Origin: Plantago elongata
Lineage: Eukaryota > Streptophyta > Magnoliopsida > Lamiales > Plantaginaceae
NCBI GenBank assembly: GCA_036897095.1
Contig: JAYMSP010001056.1
Location: 1 to 36,831, forward strand
Reading direction: 5' to 3'
Length of the DNA: 36,831 bases
Below the pieces are notes generated by a model, which was given only the letters and a program-made list of their open reading frames with translations, ran no database searches and was not told where the DNA came from. The translations under genes were made by a program, and so were the position numbers. Within the stretch, counting starts at the first letter, position 1; every line of letters begins with the position of its first letter. Shown piece by piece: positions 1 through 9,893 of this stretch.

Positions 1-821
1 CCCCCACACTCGGCCAGACATCAAAATTGCAGGAAACTTTCATTGTTTTAATTTGTATCCAAAATTTCAATTTGTAGGTCTTTCTACATTGAAATTGTGG
101 GTTGGGTGTGTTTACGTGTTTAAAAATTATTGGTGGGATGAGGTACGTGTTATAAATTCCGTCAAAATCATCGGGTTCCACCCCACAATTTTTGTATTGG
201 GTTGGGTTCAGAAATCTGCAATAGGAAATTTTGTGTCATCCGATGGACTTAATGTCATTCTATAGTAATACATTTTCCCGTATTCGTTGTTGATAATATC
301 TTTGCTTCAATATTATGTTGTTATAATAAGTTTTTTTACTGCAAAGTTCGAAAGCCTAATCAATATTACCCACAACATGATCATTTAACCAACCTTAACA
401 ACAGTCATGTGGTTAGGGGGTCCACAACAATTGATATTATTATAGAAAATCAACCGTGAACACTTCAAATATACACTATTCATTCTAAGCAAGAAATCAA
501 CACTTTAAATATTCAACATACTCACTATAAATTTTAAAAATTACTTTCTCAATAATCTCATTGGCAATATCATTTGTAGGTGTAAGAATGACTCTATTAA
601 TAATGTAATTGGGATCTAGTGACAAATTGCTCAAGTGGTCCAATAATAATGGGTACGTAATGTCCGAATGGTGTTGTGTTGAAAATGATTAACATCATTT
701 AGTCAATTTACCGGATTGTATTTGGTTCTGATTTGATTGTGGTCTGGTTTTGTAAACATTAGCTTTGCCAAACATTCTTTGTTGGTTCATGGCATCTCCT
801 GTGCAATGGACCCAACAGTCT
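1..821. other. Intergenic, no gene seen
   Basis: AT-rich plant intergenic DNA. The only open frames are short, begin without gene-like context and show no domain. There is no splice-site pattern or recognisable transposon protein. Confidence 0.6.
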
Positions 822-1235
822 TGACCCAAATTCAAAACCTGATCCGACCCGAACCTGAAAGTAGACTCGAAATTATCACATTCGCTACATTCGAAAATGA
901 CTCGAGACCCGATCCGAATCCGAAAATGACCCGAAATTGTCATACCCGAAAATGACCCGTAACACGAATTGATGCGGTGCGGTGTATCCAAACTGACCCG
1001 ATATGAAGCGACCAGATTAAGATGAAATGAATAGACCCGATCCGAAATGACTCAAGTTTAGAATTGACCCGAAATGTTAGATCGGAATTGACCCAAATCA
1101 TCATGTCCGAAATTACCCGAATTAGAATTGGCCCAGAAATCATTCGATCCGAAATTACCCGAATTAGAATTGACCCGAATCATCTGACGCGTACTCAAAC
1201 GATCTGAATTACCCGAATTAGATTTGGCGCGAAAT
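822..1235. repeat. Degenerate ACCCGA-type repeat cluster 1
   Basis: The words GACCCGA, TACCCGAATT and GATCCGAAA recur every 10-25 bases over about 400 bp. From about 1117 the array is more regular: a phrase of the type ACCCGAATTAGAATTG comes back three times at 42-54 bp spacing with changed endings. Reading frames here (both strands) are low-complexity products of the repeat and are not genes. A like-oriented cluster lies at 2090-2480, so the two may belong to one dispersed element. The family is not identified. Confidence 0.7.
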
Positions 1236-2089
1236 CTCAAGTATCACAATGCATTCCATTACGAGAGGGCACCGTTTAAAGCATGAACATCTTATAACTT
1301 ATTTTGTAAAGGGAATAAACTAAAGTTATTGTATAATCTAGATTTTTTATTGTACTATAGGAAAGTTGGTTGTATATGAAGTATCTCTTTTATTAAATCT
1401 CATTTAATTATATCTATAAATTTAAAAATATTTTCAAAATATTTTTGAATTCACCTCGAGAAGAATATTCCATAGACATTAAACTTGAATGCTACAAATA
1501 TAAAACTAGAATGATCACACTACGAATGATTTTTTTTTTCTTTATTTTCACTTAATTTTTCAATCTTTTAAAAAGGATGACTTTTAAAGTTTATCCAACA
1601 AATTGGTACCTTTTAGTACTCTACTTAAAAAAGTTAAAAGTAAATGTAGGTGTGATTAAATTGCATTAAGTTCAAGCAGTTAAGTCATATTAGTATATGT
1701 TCTCCATTTACGCTTATAATTGTGTATCATGTATCACTTGTTTGAATATGACTTCAAACTCCTCATAGACCATTGAATAATTCACTTGCAGAAATATTAT
1801 ATTCATTAACAGATCTTAGATAAAAATACAATATAAGAAGAAATACGATTATTAAACTGAAAAGGACAACAAAGATGATAATCTGGTACATTTCCCTGAA
1901 GCATATTGCATAGTAAGTAGCAAACTAATTACATCGTCATGTTCATTCTCAATTCAAACCCAAAATCACAAAACTCTAATTAGAGAAGTCTTTCACAGGT
2001 TAGAAGTTAGAACAACGAGACTTTCAACAGTAACAAAGTATCATTGTATAGTATATTAAAAATGTGCGTTGTATAAAATTACCTTAATA
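1236..2089. other. Spacer between the two ACCCGA clusters
   Basis: AT-rich DNA with no convincing reading frame. Since both flanks carry the same repeat in the same orientation, this spacer may be the inside of a non-coding element. No terminal repeats or target duplication were found to prove that. Confidence 0.4.
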
Positions 2090-2480
2090 TTCGACCCGAA
2101 ATAATTCAAAATACTTTAGTTTGAAACAATCCAAACCCAAAATATTTGACCCGAAACAATCCGAACATTTTTAATCCGAAAGGACCCAAACCCGAATAAC
2201 ACACAAATCCAAAAAATAGTTGACCCGTAACAATCCAATTTTGTTAAACAGAAAGGACCCAAATCTGAAATGGATGTGGAGTAACCTGATCCGACACGGA
2301 TGTGGAGTGACCTGATTCGACCCGATCCGAAATGTTCCGATCCAAAGCGACCCGAAATATCAATAACCCAAAACGACTCAAATCTAGTCAGCATCCGAAC
2401 CCGAATATCACCCAAGCTCGACCCGGCCTGAAAATGACCCGACCCAAATTGACCTGATCCGACCCGATTGCCAGGTCTAG
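2090..2480. repeat. Degenerate ACCCGA-type repeat cluster 2
   Basis: A second block rich in GACCCGA, GATCCGA and CCCAAAC words in the same orientation as 822-1235. The segment TGGATGTGGAGTAACCTGAT at about 2270 is repeated with small changes directly after it. The 124-residue minus-strand frame here is a translation of the repeat (Gly/Ser/Phe/Arg-rich) and not a gene. Confidence 0.65.
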
Positions 2481-3039
2481 CCGTGACCATCAGATTATGT
2501 CATAATACACTTTTAACTTCTTAAAAGAAGAAAATTATTAGTGGTTTTATTGGTAACATAGGGCTGGAGCTACCATATGGTACAATATAACTCACTTGTT
2601 TTTATTTTTCTTTGAGCAAAATTTGTTTCATCAAATCACTACAATTTTAGTGTTGAATTACATATTTGCCCTTAAAATACAATAAACACTTTCAAACCTT
2701 CTCCTTCTTATTGACACATGTCACGATCACATCCATCATTCTTTTTGTTTTTAAATTTTTGTTTTGTCCACTTTAAAATGTTTATAACTTAAAAAATAAA
2801 AATGTAAAAAAATAAATAAAAATTACAAACAATTTTATATTATCGAGATCTATAAATAAAGATCATTCTCGACTATGTTTGAATTATTATTTTGATATGT
2901 ATAAAAATCACTAACAACTTTATTTGAATCTTAAAAAATGGTAAAACAATTCTAAAAATACAATAATACTAATTTTAACTTTTAAACACTCTTATAAATA
3001 TCTTAAATATATAAGAATAATCATTTATATTAAAAAATA
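2481..3039. other. AT-rich intergenic spacer
   Basis: A/T homopolymer-rich DNA with no gene. It contains the phrase AGGGCTGGAGCTACCATATGG near 2559, with nothing around it that allows a transposon call. Confidence 0.5.
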
Positions 3040-3434
3040 CCGGTACCCGAATTCGATGCTCGATACTCGTGTTTGATGTCTGGTATCCGTATTCGATGTC
3101 CGTTCTCCGTGTCCGATGTCCGTCACCCATCTACGATGCACGGTACCCGTGTTTGATATCGGATATCCGTAAGCAATGCCCGGTATGTGTCCGATGTCCA
3201 GTCTGATATTCGAATTTGATGCTCGATACTCGTGTTCGATGTCCGACATTCGTATCTGATGCTCGTCACCCATGTTTAATGTTCGGTATCCGTAAACAAT
3301 GCCCGGCAACCGTACCCATTGCCCGATATTCGCCCTTCACTCGTATCCAATGCACGGTACTCGTGTTTGATGTCTGGTATCCGTAAGCAATGCCCGGTAA
3401 CCGTACCAATTACCCGGTATCTGTGTATGATGCC
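3040..3434. repeat. 20-bp minisatellite, about 20 units
   Basis: Tandem array of a 20-bp unit close to CCGGTATCCGTGTTYGATGT. Nearly all units can be cut at the GATGT/GATGC/AATGC boundary. Most are exactly 20 bp; a few are 18 or are stretched to 25-31 bp. There is also longer order: the unit starting TCGATACTCGTGTT occurs at about 3060 and 3223, and the unit starting ACGGTAC occurs at about 3140 and 3353. The minus-strand frame through it (Tyr/Gly/Ile/Asp-rich) is a by-product of the repeat. Confidence 0.85.
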
Positions 3435-3876
3435 CAGCCTGGTTACCCTATATGATTATCATATCATTTTGCTAGATTAATTATTGCCCCAATATAATAA
3501 AATTGCACTTTTGAATTTGTTTTATAATTTATTAAGATTCAAATTAAGTCGTTAGTGATTTTTATAGATCTCCAAAAAAAATTCAAACATACTCAAGAGC
3601 TGTCTTTATTTATATATCTCCAAAAAATATTGATATTGGTAATTTTTATTTTTTTTATTTGAAGTTATAGACGTTTTAAATTGAAAAAAATCAAATTTAT
3701 AGAGAAAGATGAAGAGGTAAACAAATGAACTAGTGAAATGAAGAAAAGAATATGTGGGTCCACTCAATTATTATTCTTACATGGTTAGTACACAAATGTG
3801 TACTATTTGACAAAAATTGTATGAAATTGTTGATGATTTTGTTAACCAAAGAAAATTGAAAAAAATGTAGTGGATT
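3435..3876. other. AT-rich spacer
   Basis: No gene or clear repeat. It carries the pre-insertion side of the LINE target site that follows. Confidence 0.5.
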
Positions 3877-4244
3877 AGTATGGATTAGTAAAATAGACAC
3901 TACCGAACTGTTGAATTGATTATGGGTTGTACCCTAGTATGAAACAGTTCGGAAGGTTGAGATTCGGTGATGATTGTGCCTATACATTTGACGATGAGTG
4001 AGCAGGTTCAGAAGCAGATTGATTACTCCCTAGTGATGGGAACTTTTGAAACATGGATGTCAAAGACATTTTATGTCTTGGTTTTGGTTTTTCTTTTGGT
4101 ATAGGCTAGTACTTGATGTATGGTGTGGACGATGTGTCCCATGTTTCTCTTGTAATTATCCGTTGAGAGCATTACCTGTGCTCTTGGCTCTATTAACAAA
4201 AAAATACTTGGCATTTCAAAAAACAAAAGTATGGATTAGTAAAA
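3877..4244 (+). mobile_element. 5'-truncated LINE tail with 17-bp target duplication
   Basis: The 17-bp sequence AGTATGGATTAGTAAAA occurs at 3877-3893 and again, perfectly, at 4228-4244. The 334 bp between end in an A-rich tail (ATTTCAAAAAACAAA) directly before the second copy. Before the tail lies text typical of plant LINE 3' ends (CTCTTGGCTCTATTAACAAAAAAATACTTGG). A long direct repeat plus a 3' A-tail is the mark of target-primed reverse transcription, and the lack of reverse-transcriptase coding fits the usual 5' truncation. The short frame inside (4046-4297) is the LINE 3' region and not a host gene. Confidence 0.8.
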
Positions 4245-4310
4245 AAAACTGTAACATGGACCGTCGCCGTATACAGACTGTTTTTCATAATATTTAGTTT
4301 AATTTCATTA

Positions 4311-4554
4311 GTAATATGGCACAAAGTCTCATGCATGATAGACGGTTTCTATTAGAGACGGACCGACCATATTACTAAAAAAAATACCCATATTCTAATC
4401 AAACCATCCATGTTGAAATAAGTCTTATTGTAATATGAAAAAACTCCAATGTCGTGAACATGAATAGTTTGATTAATAATATGAGTATTTTTGTTGGTAA
4501 CATAGTCCGTCTTTATATAGAAACCGTGTCTCATTAAACTTGCTCGTAATATGG
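4311..4554. mobile_element. Mutator-type foldback MITE with 9-bp target duplication
   Basis: GTAATATGG at 4311-4319 is repeated at 4546-4554. The 226 bp between fold back on themselves: the left arm (ATGATAGACGGTTTCTAT... near 4334) pairs with the right arm (...ATAGAAACCGTGTCTCAT near 4516), and the homology runs on inward through the AATACCCATATTCTAATCAAAC region. Each arm is about 90-100 bp with mismatches. A 9-bp duplication and long terminal inverted repeats are the features of Mutator-like elements. There is no coding capacity, so this is a non-autonomous copy. The divergence of the arms suggests it is old. Confidence 0.8.
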
Positions 4555-4987
4555 ATAGGTTCATTTCTAAATAAACTTAATATAAACCGTTACTATATGT
4601 ACTTTGTGAATATTATTTGCATTATCCAATTGGTTCTAGACGCGCGCTATACAGATTTCCCCGTTAATATTTTGGACTTTTGAACATCTTACATAAACTA
4701 TGCATTTCATATAGTATAGATGATAATCAAATAAATAATTACAATCTTTACTTTTGCATATAAATTACATTCTTTTCATTGCAAGTACAATTTTACAGCC
4801 ATTTGTATATGACAGTGATTTTAGTACGCACTTAACTACATATACATATACATGTTTAATTAATTAAAAAAGTTCAAGTGATTAAAAAATTTCAAGTGGC
4901 TAATACTATATTTTAAGATGACAAACATAGAAAATTTTCATACTTCCTATAAAACATGTAATTTTTGTTTATAATTGTAGAAAATAT
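4555..4987. other. Spacer 3' of the DUF538 fragment
   Basis: AT-rich, no gene. It lies downstream of the minus-strand DUF538 fragment, where the missing C-terminal half of that gene would be expected. No continuing homology is visible. Confidence 0.5.
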
Positions 4988-5218
4988 TCAAGCTAGTAGG
5001 TACTCGAAATAGTTACTGAGTTTGCATTTCTCAAGATAACTGGTAATCTCGTAATCATAACTCACGACATCTTTTGATATCTTGTTTACATATTCGAATC
5101 TATTTTCCTGGTTAATCCATATGTAACCAGTTTCACGTACCAACCCAACTTCTATCACGCACAAACCCAACTCCTCGTGACCCTTCTTCACGATTGCTTC
5201 TTCTCTGCAGGCTGCCAT
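4988..5218 (-). pseudogene. DUF538-family (SVB-like) gene, truncated
   Basis: The 76-residue frame starts at an ATG (5218) preceded by an A-rich leader. Residues 20-60 match the core of plant DUF538 proteins: IEVGLVRETGYIWINQ followed by VSYDYEITSYLEKCKL, which fits the family pattern of RETGFVW and VSY-x-EVTAYVEKG. Known members, such as Arabidopsis SVB, are about 150-170 residues long and affect trichome and epidermal traits; their biochemical role is unclear. Two things are missing here: the Gly/Leu/Pro-rich stretch normally found between the ELGL and IEVG segments, and the whole C-terminal half after the 'LTGVK' position. The protein ends early at FEYLLA. It is therefore most likely a pseudogene or gene fragment. 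The family match is by eye and good; the loss of function is inferred. Confidence 0.6.
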
Positions 5219-5508
5219 TTCTTCTTGTTTTTGTGCTTGTCATGAAATGTATATAAATGATACTTGAGTTTTTATACTTGTATGTTTCATCTCTGATTAT
5301 GTCATGGTTATTTATAGATTTTAGGCGGGTTTAGTTTACTTGGTATATTTTGTCTATTCTCTGGGGTCGCAAGTCACAACAATGAACAATATACTATAGA
5401 CACATGATTATATTAACTGATGAGCTAAATAAAGCTCACCATGTTAGACTACTTGGAGATAGAACATAAATATTGAAAAGTTTGTCCCGCTATAATTCAT
5501 ATAGATTG
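5219..5508. other. 5' flank of the DUF538 fragment
   Basis: Holds the leader and probable promoter side of the minus-strand DUF538 fragment. It also contains a phrase GATGAGCTAAATAAAGCTCACCA (near 5420) that recurs in related form near 5623 and 7481 (GATGGGCTAAAGCCCACCA), a small dispersed palindromic repeat. Confidence 0.4.
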
Positions 5509-5768
5509 AGAAGCTTTTCAATGTACTCGTGTTTTCATTCAAAGTGCATCTAGATGTATTTTAAAAGTCTCCCAGTAATTTGGTCACACTCTCATGCATT
5601 TCCAACACTATAATAAAAAAGAGTTGATGAGCTAAAAAAGTAAATTTAATTTAACAATAATATTTAAATAATTTATTAACGGAGAAACCTAGATCACTAA
5701 AAAAATCTTAAATACAAATACATTTAGATGTACTTTGAATGAAAACACGAGTACACTGAAAAACCTAT
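5509..5768. mobile_element. Inverted-repeat element (MITE-like, family unknown)
   Basis: The left arm at about 5509-5572 (GTACTCGTGTTTTCATTC, then AAAGTGCATCTAGATGTATTT) is matched in reverse complement by the right arm at about 5709-5768. The arms are about 60 bp and differ at only a few bases, around a 135-bp AT-rich centre. There is no coding sequence. I could not find a clean target-site duplication, so the superfamily stays open. Confidence 0.6.
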
Positions 5769-5807
5769 TTATCAATTTAGAATCTCACATATATATATTA
5801 TTTAAAG

Positions 5808-5945
5808 TTGGTGGGAAATCTCAAACCACATTCATTCTCAAGGTCAAAAGATTATGTAGAAGTAGCACCATTTAAATTTTATTTTTCAAACCTGCCATAT
5901 TTATGCTACCAAGAGCTATAAATACATTCATTACAAGTACAAAAT
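5808..5945 (+). repeat. Diverged promoter-like duplication, copy 1
   Basis: This segment and 7003-7130 share a chain of matching words in the same order: CATTCATTCTCAAG, GATTATGTAGAA/AATAATGTGGAA, TAGCAC, TTTTCAAACC/TTTCCAAACC and ATATTTATG. Copy 1 ends in a TATA-like GCTATAAATACATTCATT at about 5918. No coding exon follows that I can recognise, so it could be the promoter remnant of a lost gene or part of an unidentified repeat. Confidence 0.45.
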
Positions 5946-7002
5946 CATTTTGTTCATCTATTATTTGTTATCGTTTTTATTAAATTCCACATAACTTTTT
6001 CTTTAAAAATTATGAAACTATTATAAACATATATTTGAATTCATATTGATAGACGAATTCATAGACAACAATCTTGAATACTGTTATTATTAATAAATTA
6101 TGATATTAAAACAACATAAAAACTGATAAATAAGATAAATAGAATAAAAAAGTTAAAGCATTAATTAAATTAATTCAATCAAAATCGCAATCGTTTTATT
6201 CCATCATTAAGTTAACAAAACAACATGCAGGTGATTCGATAGTGGAGCGAATGAATTTGCGTGATTGGGTGAAAGTAGTTTATTACGGTAAGTGTGGTAT
6301 CAACGGTAACCTAAATGATAAGTTAAATTACATCACCATCGTTTACATAATAAATTAGGGTAACATGAGGAATCGATGGATAATATAGAATTTAGAGTGG
6401 AGCGAATGAACTATCAAAGCACAAATAGCGAAATGCAGAAAAAGATGAATGAGATCAGATTGATTGAGAAAAAGTAAATTAACGATGACAATGAATCGTT
6501 GATTTGTTCGACGATTGTCGCAAAATCGATTTTTCAGAAGAATGAGATGAGAAAACTAATTTGGTTTGAATTAATCATAGCCACAAAAATGATGTCAGCC
6601 AAGTAAAATTGTTTTGGACTACAAAATAGATTTCTTACAGTTACAGTTAATAAATTGCTAAATAAATTTACAAAATTTCAAAAAATAAATTTTCTTTTTA
6701 TTTGCTAGGTTTAACCAATTGTAATTCAACTCCTTCAAAAGATGTAACTTTTTATTGTCAAGAACCTATAGATTTTCAAAAAATCTCAAACAAATCCCTC
6801 GGCTTTTAAGTCAAAGTGAAACATCGACTAAACACTAAAATTGACTTTAAATGTGATCGGACATCATAGATTAGGTCGTTTATACAATTAAAATGTTCTG
6901 ATTAAGTTTTTTACAACTTTGATAATTTATTAGTTAGACATATATGGTGTAGAGCTATTAACAATTTCAATCCATATAATATGTAAAATTGCTGCTCTAT
7001 TT
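5946..7002. other. Spacer between the duplicated segments
   Basis: About 1 kb with no recognisable gene. The phrase AGTGGAGCGAATGAA occurs twice (near 6241 and 6396), hinting at a further local duplication. No open frame of useful length is present. Confidence 0.4.
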
Positions 7003-7130
7003 TCAAGATTTCAACCATATTCATTCTCAAGTCCACCAAATAATGTGGAATTAGCACAAATTATATTTATTTTCCAAACCCATCAATATTTATGTTACAC
7101 ACAAATTTAAAGACATGCATTTATTTCCAA
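7003..7130 (+). repeat. Diverged promoter-like duplication, copy 2
   Basis: Partner of 5808-5945 (see the matched words there). The TATA-like end is less clear in this copy. Confidence 0.45.
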
Positions 7131-8535
7131 AATATAAAAACGCAATGTGCGGTAACTTCGTTTCACATCATCCTGCCATATATTAGTATGTCTATTTTAT
7201 ATTTTTTTAATATATTGATTATTAGTTGTATACTTCGTACACAATTTTTTTAAAATTCCCTTATTTCAAAATTAGGGAATTTATTAAATACTTAATATCT
7301 CGAACATGTTTAATAAGATATTAGAAATTCAAATCTACAGTTAAGTAGGGTTTAAATAGGGCAGACGAAAATATTATTCCGTGAAATTTGTTGTTAGATA
7401 AAACATGAGCCAAATGTTTCAGCACTTCAATTATAAATTGGATCTTCTTATATAACACTCACAATAATAAATAAAGTTGATGGGCTAAAGCCCACCAGAT
7501 TCATTCGGATTTTAGACATCTTACGTGAAATTTAATACAGTTGAGCAGAGCCCATATAGGAGGAAATATTAACGTGTCTCATGCTATTGAGCTATTTCAT
7601 TATTACAAATTTGTCTAGATATGTAATTCATATAATCTTCAACTGATATATATCCAAGGAGAGACAGGCCATATATTGCTTCGTTTTGTGGACAAGAACT
7701 ATCCAGGTGAAATCATAAGCAATGTTGATAAACAATATGTTTATGGATGTAAAGCTAGATGGATTATATTTAAATTTCACATATATCATAGGATTCTTGC
7801 GGTTGAAAGTTCATCATTCCACTTGGAGGGTTTGAAAAGTGACTTCTTATATTCATATTTACAAAAAAAAAAATAACAATAAGTACACACGTGAACATTA
7901 AAGATGGTGAATACATGCTTGATTACTCGAGAATCCATATGCAAAGTAGTTAAAATTCTCACAGTAATTCGAAATGAAAAAAGTCAATCCTGAAGCTCGA
8001 CTTTTTGTATTATAAATTATCGTAGCATTATTGTTGGAATAAAAGATAAAGTTATGGTCTTGCATAAAGATAAAAGCACAAAGTGTTGAAAGTATACATA
8101 ATGTCAACATTATTAATGAGAACCAATACCACATGTGACTCATGTAATTAATGTTGCGTGTAGGAAGTGCTCCTTGCTAGGATATATGAACGGTTAACGT
8201 TATTTATGATTCATACAAGTCCACATGTAGTACATTAGATCTCTTATCTGATTCTAATTTAGGTTATTACCATAATCATAACTAGTTAATAATAACCGTA
8301 ACTAAAAAATTCACTGACTAGTAAGAGTTAGATTGTATAACCGGAAATAATATAAATTTAGGTTATTGGTCGATTTTTTCAAAAGAGAAATTTACATATG
8401 CCTCCCCTAATAAACACTTATTTCTCATCCAGGTCCCTTATATTTTAACAATAACATATTGGTCCATTTTCTATTTTTGAAGTTTATCATCCAAACATGG
8501 CATTATTTTAAACTTTGCATTTTATAGTTTCCTCC
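7131..8535. other. AT-rich intergenic, no gene supported
   Basis: Two short frames (plus strand 7676-7876 and minus strand 7898-8143) show no domain and have A/T-driven composition. I do not call them genes. The palindromic phrase GATGGGCTAAAGCCCACCA near 7481 is a copy of the small repeat seen near 5420. Confidence 0.5.
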
Positions 8536-8680
8536 TTAGGCTCTATTTTTTTCAACTGGAAACTTATTCAGTTCCGTTCAGTTCTACTTAGTTATCAATT
8601 TATACTAAACTTAAGTTCAATTCAGTTCAAATCATTTTAGTTCAGTTCAATAAATTTTAGTTGAATAGAAAAAAGCCTTA
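8536..8680. mobile_element. Tourist-like MITE, copy 1
   Basis: TTA at 8536-8538 and 8678-8680 flank a 139-bp element that starts GGCTCTATTTTTTTCAACTG and ends, in reverse complement, GGCTTTTTTCTATTCAACTA. The interior repeats the word TTCAGTTCA several times. The same structure occurs at 15299-15414 in a WRKY intron, flanked by TAA. A 3-bp TWA target duplication with short terminal inverted repeats fits the PIF/Harbinger (Tourist) group. Confidence 0.7.
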
Positions 8681-9893
8681 CTTTTATTCTTAGTTAACCA
8701 TAACCCACCACCATCAAGTCCTTCAACATTACAATAATAGAGTAGTGATAGTAATTATTAGAGTAATTTTTTAACAAAATGAAATTTGTTGGAATTTTTT
8801 TAAAGTATATGACAAGTGAGACACCTCCAATTAATATAGAACTGATGACTCCCAATTTTTTGTATATTTATAAGACTTACAAATAAAACCATAATAAATT
8901 CTAGTTTTTTTTTTGAATTCTCTCTTTGATTTGATAATTGATTTTCATGCGCCAAGATTAGTTTACGTGTTGGCTTCCCTTTAATTTAATAATTAATTTC
9001 AAATAAAATATAATACACACACACACATACATAGAAGGACATGTGCAACATTATGACTTAATCTAAAAAATATAAATATATTAATATTTTAGGTTAGAAC
9101 TGACACCTGTCTTACACTTATTTAACCGTAGACAAATAAACAAATATATAAAAGGCCAAGAATAAAATCAAATGAAAATAAAAGGTAAAATTAATTGTGT
9201 TTGGCTATAATATGAAGATTGTACTAGTATGTAATTTATGTAATAATTATATGAAATGATATATTATTGTTTAAATATCAGGATCACGATGTTATTAAGA
9301 AATTTATTAGGAGGGCTACCTTTTTCAAAATTCTTTTTTATTTGGGAAAAGAATTATAAAAATTATTTAACTTTTCAGCTTTATAAATTTTTTAATAAAT
9401 AATCTATTATATGAACGTGTAAATTTTTCAATAAATTAACTGATTTGAAAAGTTAATGAAGTTTTCCATTAAAAAAATAGTATCCTTAACTACCAATAAC
9501 AACTAGCGTTCCCGTTAGCTTTGATAAAGAGCCTAAATCAGTTAACTAGTACTAATTTCCCTATCGACAGTCCAAAATTGCACTCGCCACTCCCACTTAC
9601 CACAGTGCTCATACGAAATCACCAATCTACCCCTCCATCCAACTTCATCAAATTCTCCAGCAAGGGCAACCCTCGTCATTCTACAAGAATCCAATTCTCA
9701 CAAAAACTCAGAAAATTTTCTTTTTTAACAAAACCAAATCTGTAATCAATTCAATCAGTACAACAATAACTCAATCAACGGTTAGCAGCAAAGACGAAGG
9801 AAAATGCTGCTTTAGCTTTACCCTTCTTTACTAGTCACGATAAAATCACACTCCACTCTACTTTCAGAATCATCATCATCGGCTGCTCAAGCC
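8681..9893 (+). promoter_or_regulatory. 5' flank and probable leader of the WRKY gene
   Basis: AT-rich upstream DNA turns into a C/T-rich leader from about 9500, typical of a plant 5' UTR, and ends with a good start context (CAAGCCATGG). A CA dinucleotide run lies at 9014-9026. I could not place a single convincing TATA box, and no clustered W-box (TTGACC/T) is evident. The transcription start is unknown; an intron in the leader is possible. Confidence 0.45.
9804..9815 (+). promoter_or_regulatory. Three-codon upstream ORF before WRKY
   Basis: ATG CTG CTT TAG lies 79 bases ahead of the main ATG. If the transcript starts upstream of it, scanning ribosomes would meet this minimal uORF first. 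Its effect is inferred only. Confidence 0.3.

Noticed and set aside
2116..2490. 124-residue minus-strand frame in the second ACCCGA cluster
   Set aside because: Low-complexity product of the repeat, with no domain and no gene context.
3025..3309. 94-residue minus-strand frame across the minisatellite
   Set aside because: It is only the translation of the 20-bp repeat; the 20-bp period is not a multiple of three and the residues follow the repeat.
7676..8143. Two short frames (66 aa plus strand, 81 aa minus strand)
   Set aside because: No domain, AT-driven composition, no promoter or splice context; the minus one has a chance hydrophobic stretch.
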